A stretch of DNA of 64,000 bases from Microbacterium sp. T32 (GTDB lineage Bacteria; Actinomycetota; Actinomycetes; Actinomycetales; Microbacteriaceae): positions 62,001 through 126,000 of the forward strand of contig NZ_LQQP01000001.1 in NCBI RefSeq assembly GCF_001619615.1, given 5' to 3'. Shown piece by piece: positions 25,455-33,817 of this stretch (within the stretch, counting starts at the first letter, position 1; each line of letters begins with the position of its first letter). The notes beneath the pieces were generated by a model. It was given only the letters and a program-made list of their open reading frames with translations. It made no database searches and was not told the origin of the DNA. Both the position numbers and the translations under genes were made by a program.

Positions 25455-25880
25455 ATGGCACGCCTGCTGCTGATCCTGGCGCTCGTGGCGACCGCGTTCT
25501 GGGTCTACACGATCGTCGATTGCGCCGTTCAACCGGCCTCCCGCCATCGCGGGGTCAGCAAGCCCGCGTGGATGGTCATCGTCATCGTGCTGCCCGTGCT
25601 GGGTGGCATCCTGTGGTTCCTCATCGGACGAGGTCGTGCGAGCGACCCCGTCCTGCGGCGCGCTCCCGACGACGATCCCGAGTTCCTCGGTCGGCTGTCC
25701 GCCCGTGACCGCGCCGAGCAGGACGAGCGCATCCGCCGCCTCGAGGAAGAGCTCGCGCAGCTCGACTCCGAGGGCGACGACCCGCGTGATTCGCGGCCCG
25801 CTCCGAAGCCCGACAGCGACGACCCCGGCGGCAATCCGGGCGACGACGACACCCGCGGTCAGCGCGGCGCCGTCGGCTGA
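25455..25880 (+). CDS. PLDc_N domain small membrane protein
   Basis: 141 aa. Two helices with the phospholipase-D-nuclease N-terminal (PLDc_N) pattern are visible: LLILALVATAFWVYTIVDCA, then KPAWMVIVIVLPVLGGILWFLIGRGR. The cytosolic tail has a short coiled-coil (RIRRLEEELAQLDSE, about 95-110) and a disordered, Asp/Pro-rich end. No catalytic domain is present. Its stop is 2 nt before the menD start, so the two are co-translated; the relevance to menaquinone synthesis is unknown. Confidence 0.8.
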   Translation: MARLLLILALVATAFWVYTIVDCAVQPASRHRGVSKPAWMVIVIVLPVLGGILWFLIGRGRASDPVLRRAPDDDPEFLGRLSARDRAEQDERIRRLEEELAQLDSEGDDPRDSRPAPKPDSDDPGGNPGDDDTRGQRGAVG

Positions 25881-25882
25881 CC

Positions 25883-27658
25883 GTGGCATCGGTCGAGGGG
25901 GGCGCTCCGGCCCCGGCCACCGACGCGGCCGCGGCGCTGCTGGCGGGTCTCGTGTCGCGCGGGGTGCGGCACCTCGTCGTGAGTCCCGGATCGCGCTCAC
26001 AGGCGCTCGCGCTCGTCGCGGCGGAGTTGGAGCGCGCGGGGCTCGTGCGTCTGCACGTCCGCATCGACGAACGCGTCGCCGGATTCACCGCGCTCGGCAT
26101 CGGTCGCGAGACCGGCGTGCCCGCCGCCGTGATCTGCACGTCGGGCACGGCGGTGGCGAACCTGCTCCCCGCCGCCCTCGAGGCCCATCACTCCGGCATC
26201 CCGCTGCTGCTGCTGACGGCCGATCGTCCGCCCGAGCTCCGCGGCGTCGGCGCGAACCAGACGACCCGTCAGCCGGGTCTCTTTCACTCCGCCGCACGGT
26301 TCGAGGCCGACCTGTCCGTTCCCGAGATCGTGGATCCGGATGCCACCGACCCCCAGACGGACGCCTTCGACGCCGTCGCGGCGACGGCGCTCGCCGCGGC
26401 GCTCGGTGAGGGCACCCGTCCGGCCGGTCCCGTCCACCTCAACGTGCCGCTGCGCGAGCCGCTCGCGGGGGCCGCTCCCGCATGGTTGGTCGACCGCGCG
26501 GCGCGACCGGCGCCGGTGGACGACGTGCCCGACGAAGAGGCATCCGGTGCCCTGTACCAGGGCGGGGGCGGGATCGGTGTGGCCGACGTCGCGCCCGAGC
26601 CCGAGGCGGCGTTCGTGCTCTCCCCGGGTCCGCGGACGATCGTCGTGGCGGGGGCGGATGCCGGTCCCGCCGCCGAGGATCTCGCTCATCGCGGTGGTCT
26701 GCCGCTCGTGGCCGAGATCGTCAGCGGTGCCCGCTTCGGTCGGCACGTCGTGCACTCGTACCGCGCGCTCCTGCGCGAACCGGACCTCGGCGGCCGCGTC
26801 GAGCGGGTCATCGTGTTCGGACACCCGACCCTCAGCCGCGAGGTCGCGCAGCTCCTCGGTCGCGCCGACGTCGAGGTGATCGCGGTGCGCGGTCCCGGTG
26901 AGCCCGTCAACCTCAACGGCGCGACGCACGCCGTGGACGCCGTCCGCGCCGACGGTGCAGCCGATCGCGAGTGGCTGGGGGAGTGGATGCGAGCCTCGCG
27001 CGCCGCGGCCGTCGACCTCAGCCCGCCCGCGCCCGACGCCGATGGGCTGTCGTCCGCGGTGCCGCACGAACGTCTCGGGGCGATCAACGCCGAGGTAGCG
27101 GTGGTGCGCGCGCCCGTCGACCGGGCGACTCTCGTCGATGCCCTGTGGCGCTCGACGTGGCCCCACGACCGGCTGGTGTTCGGGTCGTCGCGTCTCGTGC
27201 GCGTCGCCGACGAGCTGCTGGGCGGCAAGAAGGTGGCGGTGCACGCCAACCGCGGACTCGCCGGCATCGACGGCACGATCGCGACCGCGATGGGTGTCGC
27301 CCTGGCCAGTCAGGAGGGCGAGCGCCCCGGCGTCACGCGGGTGCTGCTCGGCGACCTCGCGTTCCTGCACGACGTGGGCGCACTGCTGCTCCCGCCCGGC
27401 GAGCACGAACCGCGCCTCCAGGTGGTCGTCGGGAACGACGGCGGCGGCACGATCTTCGACGGCCTCGAGGTTGCCGGTGTCGCGGGCGCCGACGCGATGG
27501 AGCGCGTGCAGTACACGCCCCAGAACGCCCGTCTCGAGCACCTCGCGCGCGCGTACGGCTGGGAGTACCTCCGCGTGACGACGCGCGTCGCGCTCGACCA
27601 GGCGCTCACCGCTCCGGTGGGCGGCCGACAGCTCATCGAGGTGCCGCTCGACCGCTGA
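25883..27658 (+). CDS. menD: SEPHCHC synthase
   Basis: 591 aa ThDP-dependent enzyme. It condenses isochorismate with 2-oxoglutarate, the first committed step. Marks include the N-terminal VSPGSRSQALAL, the catalytic Glu region VRIDERVAGFTALG, CTSGTAVANLLPA and TADRPPELRGVGANQT. The ThDP/Mg-binding LLGDLAFLHDVGALLLP and VVVGNDGGGTIFDGLEV lie near the C-terminus. Residues about 215-235 contain a Gly-rich insertion (YQGGGGIGV). The GTG start is 2 nt after the PLDc_N stop. Confidence 0.95.
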   Translation: MASVEGGAPAPATDAAAALLAGLVSRGVRHLVVSPGSRSQALALVAAELERAGLVRLHVRIDERVAGFTALGIGRETGVPAAVICTSGTAVANLLPAALEAHHSGIPLLLLTADRPPELRGVGANQTTRQPGLFHSAARFEADLSVPEIVDPDATDPQTDAFDAVAATALAAALGEGTRPAGPVHLNVPLREPLAGAAPAWLVDRAARPAPVDDVPDEEASGALYQGGGGIGVADVAPEPEAAFVLSPGPRTIVVAGADAGPAAEDLAHRGGLPLVAEIVSGARFGRHVVHSYRALLREPDLGGRVERVIVFGHPTLSREVAQLLGRADVEVIAVRGPGEPVNLNGATHAVDAVRADGAADREWLGEWMRASRAAAVDLSPPAPDADGLSSAVPHERLGAINAEVAVVRAPVDRATLVDALWRSTWPHDRLVFGSSRLVRVADELLGGKKVAVHANRGLAGIDGTIATAMGVALASQEGERPGVTRVLLGDLAFLHDVGALLLPPGEHEPRLQVVVGNDGGGTIFDGLEVAGVAGADAMERVQYTPQNARLEHLARAYGWEYLRVTTRVALDQALTAPVGGRQLIEVPLDR

Positions 27659-27712
27659 GCCGCGTTCGTCAACCTCTTGGCGCGGAACGCGCGGGCGCGG
27701 CACGATGTGGCG

Positions 27713-28570
27713 ATGAGTTCGCACAACCGCTGGACCACGCCCGCCGCCGAAGCCCTCACCGTCTCGCCGGGATTCCGGCTCGCCGACGTCGACCCGCGCG
27801 CGACGCCCGGCTACGACGGCGACAAGGACCAGGGCAGGGCCGACCTCGAGGCCGGCGTGACGCCCCTCGCCGATCTGCAGGAGCGCCTCTTCGCCCAGAG
27901 CGTCGCCGGCACCGCGACCCGCTCCGTGTTGCTCGTGCTGCAGGCGATGGACACGGCAGGCAAGGGCGGCATCGTCAAGCACGTGGTCGGTGCCGTCGAC
28001 CCGCAGGGCGTCGAGCTCGCGTCGTTCAAGAAGCCCACCGCCGAGGAGCTGTCGCACGACTTCCTCTGGCGCATCCGGAAGCGTCTCCCGGATGCCGGGC
28101 GCCTCGGGGTCTTCGACCGCTCGCACTACGAGGACGTGCTCATCGGACGCGTCCGTCAGCTCGCCCCGGCGGAGGAGATCGAGCGGCGCTACGGGGCGAT
28201 CGTCGCGTTCGAGGCGGAGGCGGCGGAACTCGGCATCCGTGTCGTGAAGGTCATGCTGCACATCTCGAAGGACGAGCAGCGCGAGCGACTGGCATCCCGT
28301 CTCGATCGTCCCGACAAGCACTGGAAGTACAACCCGTCCGACGTCGATGAGCGCGCCCTCTGGGACGAGTACATGGATGCCTACCAGGTCGCGCTCGAAC
28401 GCACCTCGACGCCGCTCGCGCCGTGGCATGTCGTCCCGGCCGACCGCAAGTGGTACGCGCGGCTCGCCGTGCAGCAGTTGCTCATCGACGCCCTGACCGA
28501 CATCGATCCGCAGTGGCCCGCGGCCGACTACGACGTCGCGACCGAGCGTCAGCGGCTCGCGGAGTCCTAG
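27713..28570 (+). CDS. PPK2 family polyphosphate:nucleotide phosphotransferase
   Basis: 285 aa from the ATG at 27713, with CACGAT 6 nt upstream. The P-loop-kinase-like PPK2 core is clear: Walker A QAMDTAGKGGIVKHV (about residues 78-92), Walker B GVFDRSHYEDVL, lid motif region SRLDRPDKHWKYNPSDVDER, and the DRKWYARLAVQQLL end. PPK2 enzymes use polyphosphate to phosphorylate nucleotides, or the reverse; the class (NMP or NDP acceptor) cannot be read with confidence. The gene is convergent with menF (4-nt overlap of ends) and sits inside the men cluster without a known pathway role. Confidence 0.92.
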   Translation: MSSHNRWTTPAAEALTVSPGFRLADVDPRATPGYDGDKDQGRADLEAGVTPLADLQERLFAQSVAGTATRSVLLVLQAMDTAGKGGIVKHVVGAVDPQGVELASFKKPTAEELSHDFLWRIRKRLPDAGRLGVFDRSHYEDVLIGRVRQLAPAEEIERRYGAIVAFEAEAAELGIRVVKVMLHISKDEQRERLASRLDRPDKHWKYNPSDVDERALWDEYMDAYQVALERTSTPLAPWHVVPADRKWYARLAVQQLLIDALTDIDPQWPAADYDVATERQRLAES

Positions 28571-29844
28571 GCCAGCGCCTCGACGATCGGACGGAATTTC
28601 ACGCGCGTCTCGAGCAATTCGGACTCGGGCACACTGTCGGCGACGATCCCCGCACCCGCGTAGGCGGTGATGGGCGCGGTCGGTGAGGAGGGGGCGGCGG
28701 GATCGATCTGCGCGCACCGCAGCGCGATCGCCCACTCGCCGTCGCCCGACGCGCCGATCCAGCCGACGGCTCCGGCATAGCGGCCGCGGTCGAACGGCTC
28801 GAGGCGGCGGATGACATCCATCGCGACGGCCGTCGGCGTGCCCGCGACCGCGGCGGTCGGGTGCAGCACGGTGATCAGATCGAGGGAGGATGCCGCCTCC
28901 GACAGCTCTCCTTCGACGTCGGTGGCCAGGTGCCAGACGTTGGGGAGCTTGAGCGTGAAGGGCTGTTCGGCGGCGGCGAGGGCCGAGGTGTGCGGGCGGA
29001 GGGCGGCGAGGACGCTCTGGACGGCGAACCGGTGCTCCTCCTGATCCTTCGCGCTCTCGGTGAGGGCGAGGGCGGCCGCGACGTCGCTGTCGGCGTCGCC
29101 GCCGCGGGCCGTGGTGCCGGCGAGCACGCGGGCGGTCACCGTGCCGCGCGAGACCGTGACCAGGGTTTCGGGGCTCGCGCCGATGAGGCCGTCGACGGCG
29201 AAGACCGAACAGTCCGGGTAGCCCTCGAGGAGCGACCGCACGAGCCGGCGCCGGTCGGAGCCGGCGGGGATCGTGCCGACGATGTCGCGTGCGAGCACGA
29301 CCTTGCGCACCTCGCCCAGGCGGATCGCTTCGACGGCGTGGTGGACGGCCTCCTGGTAGCCCTCGGCGGTCTGACGGCCGGGGCCGAGCGTGGCCGACCA
29401 GTGCGGCCCGAAGGGGGAGCGCGGCGGCAGGTCGGGTTCCGGCTCGTCGGGGGTGTCGGCGAAGGCCAGTCGTGTGACCCACGCGCGGCCGCCGTGGCGT
29501 CCCACGATTGTGCCGGGCACCCGCAGGACGCTCTCGCGCGCCGAACGGGGGTCGAAGACGAAGGAACCGAACGCGACGAGACCCGTGCCGGGGAGGCCCA
29601 GCGGGTCATCGACCTCGGCGGCGGCGGCGATCTGCCGCCAGCGGTCGGCGATCGTCGTGTCACCGGGCTGAGCGCCGGTGTAGCGGATGGTCAGCAGGTC
29701 GCCGAAGCCCGCGAGGGACTCTCCGCGACGGCTCCAGAAGAGGGGGTCGTAGCCCGTGGTGTAGTCGAGCACGTCGTCCATCGGCGGCAGTTCCCGCGTG
29801 ACGACGCGCAGACGGGGCACGGTGTCGTCCGCCGGTTGCTGCAC
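28567..29844 (-). CDS. menF: Isochorismate synthase
   Basis: 425 aa chorismate-utilising (MST family) enzyme. It converts chorismate to isochorismate for MenD. Conserved blocks are KVVLARDIVGT, FAVDGLIGASPETLV, ARVLAGTTARGGD, SAKDQEEHRFAVQSV, LPNVWHLATDVEGEL, LHPTAAVAGTPTAVAM and GRYAGAVGWIGASGDGEWAIAL, in the family order. The start is the GTG at 29844, supported by TACTGT 6 nt upstream and GGAAAGG just before it. Confidence 0.94.
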   Translation of the reverse strand: MQQPADDTVPRLRVVTRELPPMDDVLDYTTGYDPLFWSRRGESLAGFGDLLTIRYTGAQPGDTTIADRWRQIAAAAEVDDPLGLPGTGLVAFGSFVFDPRSARESVLRVPGTIVGRHGGRAWVTRLAFADTPDEPEPDLPPRSPFGPHWSATLGPGRQTAEGYQEAVHHAVEAIRLGEVRKVVLARDIVGTIPAGSDRRRLVRSLLEGYPDCSVFAVDGLIGASPETLVTVSRGTVTARVLAGTTARGGDADSDVAAALALTESAKDQEEHRFAVQSVLAALRPHTSALAAAEQPFTLKLPNVWHLATDVEGELSEAASSLDLITVLHPTAAVAGTPTAVAMDVIRRLEPFDRGRYAGAVGWIGASGDGEWAIALRCAQIDPAAPSSPTAPITAYAGAGIVADSVPESELLETRVKFRPIVEALA

Positions 29845-29850
29845 CTTTCC

Positions 29851-29856
29851 ACAGTA
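29851..29856 (-). promoter_or_regulatory. Leaderless -10 box (TACTGT) of menF
   Basis: Six nt before the GTG at 29844. Confidence 0.5.
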
Positions 29857-29930
29857 GACCGCCGCTGAGACTCGCGGCGGGGAAGCGCCAGGACGCCGGC
29901 ACCGTCACCTGTTGGGCGTGTGCCGCGACT

Positions 29931-29936
29931 TAGACT
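29931..29936 (+). promoter_or_regulatory. Leaderless -10 box (TAGACT) of the DUF402 gene
   Basis: Six nt before the ATG at 29943. Confidence 0.6.
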
Positions 29937-29942
29937 CGCGGC

Positions 29943-30506
29943 ATGACCTCCCGTCCCGCACCCGGCACCCGACTCGTGTTCCGCTGGCGCAAGTGGGACG
30001 GCTCGCCGCACTGGGAGCAGGACTGCGTCTACCTCGGATCCGATGGCTGGGGCGACTGGTTCGGCCAGCAGATCGGGTGGCGGAGCGTCCGCCCGGGCCG
30101 GGAGTTCGTGTGCCGCGAGCCCAACGTGACGCTGGTTCCGGCGAGCGGCGATTGGGCGTTCACGCACAACGCGGCCCCGCACCCGGTGGCCGTGTACATC
30201 GACCTCGCGTGGGACGCCGGCTGGGACGACGACGGGAACCCGGTCGGCATCGACATGGACCTCGACGTCGTGCGCCGCACCGACGAACGCGGCACGTGGA
30301 TCGACGACCGCGACGAGTGGGACGAGCACCGCGTCCAATACGGCTACCCCGCCGACATCCAGACTCACCTCGAGACGGTCGCCGTCGACCTCGAGCGGCG
30401 TGTACGCGATCGGGAGGCGCCGTTCTCGGACGACGTCACCGGCCCGTGGCTGCAGCGTCTGTCCGACCTCGCGCAAGCCGGGGACGACGACGCTGCCCGC
30501 GCCTAG
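29943..30506 (+). CDS. DUF402 domain protein
   Basis: 187 aa. The DUF402 core is recognisable: a Trp-rich beta-barrel N-terminus (FRWRKWDGSPHWEQDCVYLG), AFTHNAAPHPVAVYIDLAWD, and the acidic metal-binding stretch DDGNPVGIDMDLDVVRRTDE, ending in a C-terminal helix. Related proteins include nucleoside tri/diphosphate phosphatases of the Ntdp type. A phosphatase role is therefore possible but unproven for this short actinobacterial branch. It is transcribed from its own leaderless promoter and is followed 9 nt later by menG, which also has its own. Confidence 0.8.
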   Translation: MTSRPAPGTRLVFRWRKWDGSPHWEQDCVYLGSDGWGDWFGQQIGWRSVRPGREFVCREPNVTLVPASGDWAFTHNAAPHPVAVYIDLAWDAGWDDDGNPVGIDMDLDVVRRTDERGTWIDDRDEWDEHRVQYGYPADIQTHLETVAVDLERRVRDREAPFSDDVTGPWLQRLSDLAQAGDDDAARA

Positions 30507-30509
30507 ACT
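30504..30509 (+). promoter_or_regulatory. Leaderless -10 box (TAGACT) of menG
   Basis: Overlaps the DUF402 stop codon (TAG) and lies 6 nt before the GTG at 30516. Confidence 0.6.
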
Positions 30510-30515
30510 CGACGG

Positions 30516-31235
30516 GTGAGCAGCGACCCCAACCGCGCCGACCTCGGCAAGGACCCCCAGCGTGTCAGCGGCATGTTCGACCAGGTGGCCGCGGCCTACG
30601 ACCGCACGAATTCGGTGCTGAGTCTCGGCAACGACCGGTTCTGGCGCGTCGCGACCCTCAAGGCCGTCGCGCCGAAGCGGGGCGAGCGCATCCTCGACCT
30701 GGCAGCGGGCACCGGCACCTCGTCGATGGCCTTCGTGCCGAGCGGTGCTCATGTCGTGGCGGCGGACTTCTCGCCCGGAATGATCGCCGAGGGGCGCCGT
30801 CGACACGGGAACGTCCCGAACCTCGAGTTCGTGCAGGCGGATGCCACCGACCTCCCGTTCCAGGACGGTGAGTTCGACGCGGTGACGATGTCCTTCGGGC
30901 TGCGCAACGTCAACGACCCTCGTCGTGCGCTGCGGGAACTGCGTCGGGTCACGAAGCCCGGGGGTCGCATCGTGGTGTGCGAGTTCTCGCATCCGCCGTC
31001 CCGGGCCTTCAACGGTCTCTACCGGTTCTACAACGACCGCGTGCTGCCGACCGTGGCGAAGGCCGTGAGCTCGAACGCCGAGGCGTACGACTACCTGAAC
31101 GAATCGATCCGCGACTGGCCGAACCAGCCGACGCTCGCCGCGTGGATGCGCGACGCGGGCTGGGCGGACGTGGCGTACCGCAACCTCACGTTCGGCATCG
31201 TGGCCCTCCACCGCGGAATCAATCCGGGCGCGTAA
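30516..31235 (+). CDS. menG: Demethylmenaquinone methyltransferase
   Basis: 239 aa UbiE/MenG-type class I SAM methyltransferase. The SAM site is ERILDLAAGTGTSSMAF (about residues 50-66). VQADATDLPFQDGEFDAVTMSFGLRNV is the UbiE hallmark, and KPGGRIVVCEFSHPP follows. The N-terminus RVSGMFDQVAAAYDRTNSVLSLG is also characteristic. It methylates demethylmenaquinone in the last step of menaquinone synthesis. The next gene supplies the polyprenyl side chain. Confidence 0.95.
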   Translation: MSSDPNRADLGKDPQRVSGMFDQVAAAYDRTNSVLSLGNDRFWRVATLKAVAPKRGERILDLAAGTGTSSMAFVPSGAHVVAADFSPGMIAEGRRRHGNVPNLEFVQADATDLPFQDGEFDAVTMSFGLRNVNDPRRALRELRRVTKPGGRIVVCEFSHPPSRAFNGLYRFYNDRVLPTVAKAVSSNAEAYDYLNESIRDWPNQPTLAAWMRDAGWADVAYRNLTFGIVALHRGINPGA

Positions 31236-31298
31236 TCCCGAGAGGGCGCGTCCTGTCAACCGTCGAGATACCGACGGCGACCCCGGACCGCGCCAGGA

Positions 31299-31304
31299 TA
31301 GGCT
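31299..31304 (+). promoter_or_regulatory. Leaderless -10 box (TAGGCT) of the polyprenyl synthase gene
   Basis: Seven nt before the GTG at 31312. Confidence 0.6.
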
Positions 31305-31311
31305 GAAACCC

Positions 31312-32373
31312 GTGACCCCGAGACCGCCCGCGGCCGGCACCCGCCTGTCGGGCAAGCTGGGCCTGAGTGACCGCATCTTCGCAGGGCTTCGCGCGCGCAC
31401 CCTGCTCTCCACCGTCGAGGCCGGCCTCGATCGTGTCGAGAGCACGCTGGAGCGCGAGGTGCGCAGCGCCGACCGGCTCGCCGACGTGACCGCCCGCTAC
31501 CTGTACGAGGCGGGCGGCAAGCGCGTGCGCCCGATGCTCGCGATCCTCACCGCGCAGCTCGGCGAGGGCACCACGCCCGAGGTCGTCGAGGTGGCCACGG
31601 CCCTCGAGCTGACGCACCTCGGCTCGCTGTATCACGACGACGTCATGGACGGTGCCGACAAGCGTCGCGGCGTGCCCAGCGCGCAGACGGTGTGGGGCAA
31701 CAACATCGCCATCCTCACGGGCGATCTGCTCTTCTCCCGCGCGAGCCAGCTCATGGCCCGCCGTGGTGAGCGCGCGATTCAGCTGCAGGCCGACACGTTC
31801 GAGCGGCTCGTCCTCGGTCAGATGCACGAGACCGTCGGCCCGCAGGAGGGCGACGAGCCGGTCGAGTTCTACCTGCGCGTCCTCGCCGACAAGACCGGTT
31901 CGCTCATCGCCGCCGCCGCACAGTCGGGCGTCATCTACTCGGGTGCTCCCGAGGAGTTCGAGGCTCCCATGGTCGTCTTCGGCGAGAAGGCGGGCGTCGC
32001 CTTCCAGCTGCTCGACGACGTCATCGACCTCTCGCCCGACCCGTCCGAGACCGGCAAGGTACCCGGCACCGACCTGCGCGCGGGCGTGCCGACCATGCCC
32101 TACCTGCTGCTCGGCCACCGCTCCGACCAGGCCTCGGCCGACCTCCGGGCGCGCATCGACGAGGGGCAGGACCGGATCGCCGCGGGCGCCGACCCGGCGA
32201 TCCTCGACGACGCCCTCACCGAGCTCCGCGAGCACGAGACGACGCGCGAAACGCTCGACCTCGCCCACCGGTGGTCGCAGGATGCGATCGATGCGCTCGA
32301 GCCGCTGCCGGACGGGGCCGTCCGCGAGGCCCTGACGCGGTTCGCCCGCGCGGTTGCCGACCGCTCCGCCTGA
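31312..32373 (+). CDS. Long-chain polyprenyl diphosphate synthase
   Basis: 353 aa trans-isoprenyl diphosphate synthase. The first Asp-rich motif is LYHDDVMDGADKRRG (Asp109, Asp110, Asp113); the second is QLLDDVIDLSPD. GGKRVRPML (about 68-76) and DKTGSLIAAAAQSG are further family marks. It elongates IPP and an allylic primer to the C35-C50 side chain used by MenA. Chain length cannot be set with confidence from these motifs alone. It is downstream of menG with its own leaderless promoter. Confidence 0.93.
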   Translation: MTPRPPAAGTRLSGKLGLSDRIFAGLRARTLLSTVEAGLDRVESTLEREVRSADRLADVTARYLYEAGGKRVRPMLAILTAQLGEGTTPEVVEVATALELTHLGSLYHDDVMDGADKRRGVPSAQTVWGNNIAILTGDLLFSRASQLMARRGERAIQLQADTFERLVLGQMHETVGPQEGDEPVEFYLRVLADKTGSLIAAAAQSGVIYSGAPEEFEAPMVVFGEKAGVAFQLLDDVIDLSPDPSETGKVPGTDLRAGVPTMPYLLLGHRSDQASADLRARIDEGQDRIAAGADPAILDDALTELREHETTRETLDLAHRWSQDAIDALEPLPDGAVREALTRFARAVADRSA

Positions 32374-32413
32374 CCTTTCCCCACCCCCCCCGATCGCGAT
32401 CGAGAGGACCCCC

Positions 32414-33787
32414 ATGACGAAGCTGCGCCTTGCCATCGTCGGAGCCGGCCCCGCCGGCATCTACGCCGCCGACATCCTGCTGAAGGCCGAGCGCCAGTTC
32501 GACGTGTCGATCGACCTGTTCGAGCAGCTCCCCGCCCCCTATGGCCTCGTCCGCTACGGCGTCGCCCCCGACCACCCGCGCATCAAGGGCGTCATCACGG
32601 CGCTTCGCGAGGTGCTCGACCGCGGAGACATCCGGATCTTCGGCAACGTGAACTTCGGCACCGACATCACGCTCGACGACCTGAAGCAGCACTACAACGC
32701 CGTCATCTTCGCCACCGGTGCGATCCGTGACGCCGACCTCGACATCCCGGGCATCGACGCGCGCGGCTCGTACGGCGCGGCCGACTTCGTCAGCTGGTTC
32801 GACGGCCACCCCGACGTGCCGCGCGAGTGGCCGCTCGAGGCCGAGTCCGTCGCCGTGATCGGCAACGGCAACGTCGCGCTCGACATCACGCGCATGCTCG
32901 CCAAGCACGCCGATGATCTGCTCCCCACCGAGGTGCCCGACAACGTGTACCAAGGGCTCAAGGCCTCGCCCGTCACCGACGTGCACGTGTTCGGCCGCCG
33001 CGGTCCCGCGCAGGTGAAGTTCACACCGCTCGAGCTGCGCGAACTCGGCGAGCTTCGCGACGTCGACATGGTCGTCTACGACGAGGACTTCGACTACGAC
33101 GAGGCCTCCCTCACCGCCATCCAGACCAACAAGCAGGTCAAGGTCATCGACCGGGTCCTGCAGGAGTGGCGCACGCGTCCCGGCGCCAACAACGCCGGGG
33201 GCGAAGCCTCGCGCCGCCTGCACCTGCACTTCTGGGCGAAGCCCCTCGAAGTCGTGACGGATGCCGAGGGCCGCGTCGCCGCGCTGAAGTACGAGCGCAC
33301 GAAGCCCGACGCCGAGGGCGGCGTCTCGGGCACCGGCGAGATCCGCGAGGTCCCGATCCAGGCGATCTACCGCGCCGTCGGGTATTTCGGCTCGCCGCTG
33401 ACCGACGTGCCGTTCGACGAGCGTCACGGCGTGATCCCGAACCACGAGGGTCAGGTGCTGGCATCCGACTCGAACGAGCGGATCCCGGGCCTCTACGCCA
33501 CCGGGTGGATCAAGCGCGGACCCGTCGGCCTCATCGGACACACCAAGTCGGATGCCATGGAGACGGTGCGCCACCTCATCAACGACCAGGCCGAGTGGTG
33601 GCGTCCCGCGCACCCCGAGGAGGAGGCGATCCCCGCCCTCCTGGCCGAGCGCGGCGTGCGCTGGACCGACCTCGAGGGCTGGCACCGGCTCGACGAGCAC
33701 GAGATCGCTCTCGGCGCCCCGCACGAGCGCGCGCGCATCAAGGTCGTCCCGCGCGACGAGATGATCCGGGTCTCCCGCGGCGAGTGA
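32414..33787 (+). CDS. fprA: Ferredoxin/adrenodoxin-type NADP+ reductase
   Basis: 457 aa from the ATG at 32414 with GAGAGGA upstream. FAD site: LAIVGAGPAGIYAADILL. Then LFEQLPAPYGLVRYGVAPDHPRIKG, the typical adrenodoxin-reductase block, an NADP site SVAVIGNGNVALDITRML, VFGRRGPAQVKFTP and the C-terminal ATGWIKRGPVGLIGHTKSDA. It moves electrons between NADPH and ferredoxin, matching FprA of mycobacteria. It closes the men gene block; a direct role in quinone synthesis is not implied. Confidence 0.92.
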   Translation: MTKLRLAIVGAGPAGIYAADILLKAERQFDVSIDLFEQLPAPYGLVRYGVAPDHPRIKGVITALREVLDRGDIRIFGNVNFGTDITLDDLKQHYNAVIFATGAIRDADLDIPGIDARGSYGAADFVSWFDGHPDVPREWPLEAESVAVIGNGNVALDITRMLAKHADDLLPTEVPDNVYQGLKASPVTDVHVFGRRGPAQVKFTPLELRELGELRDVDMVVYDEDFDYDEASLTAIQTNKQVKVIDRVLQEWRTRPGANNAGGEASRRLHLHFWAKPLEVVTDAEGRVAALKYERTKPDAEGGVSGTGEIREVPIQAIYRAVGYFGSPLTDVPFDERHGVIPNHEGQVLASDSNERIPGLYATGWIKRGPVGLIGHTKSDAMETVRHLINDQAEWWRPAHPEEEAIPALLAERGVRWTDLEGWHRLDEHEIALGAPHERARIKVVPRDEMIRVSRGE

Positions 33788-33805
33788 CGGGCGAACCCTC
33801 GCCCG

Positions 33806-33811
33806 TAGGCT
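33806..33811 (+). promoter_or_regulatory. Leaderless -10 box (TAGGCT) of the alpha/beta hydrolase
   Basis: Six nt before the ATG at 33818; it contradicts a GTG at 33812 as the start. Confidence 0.55.
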
Positions 33812-33817
33812 GTGCCC

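Noticed and set aside
25997..29482. A 1161-codon minus-strand open frame across menD and PPK2
   Set aside because: Antisense to menD and PPK2 and reads into menF in the wrong frame; no recognisable motifs.
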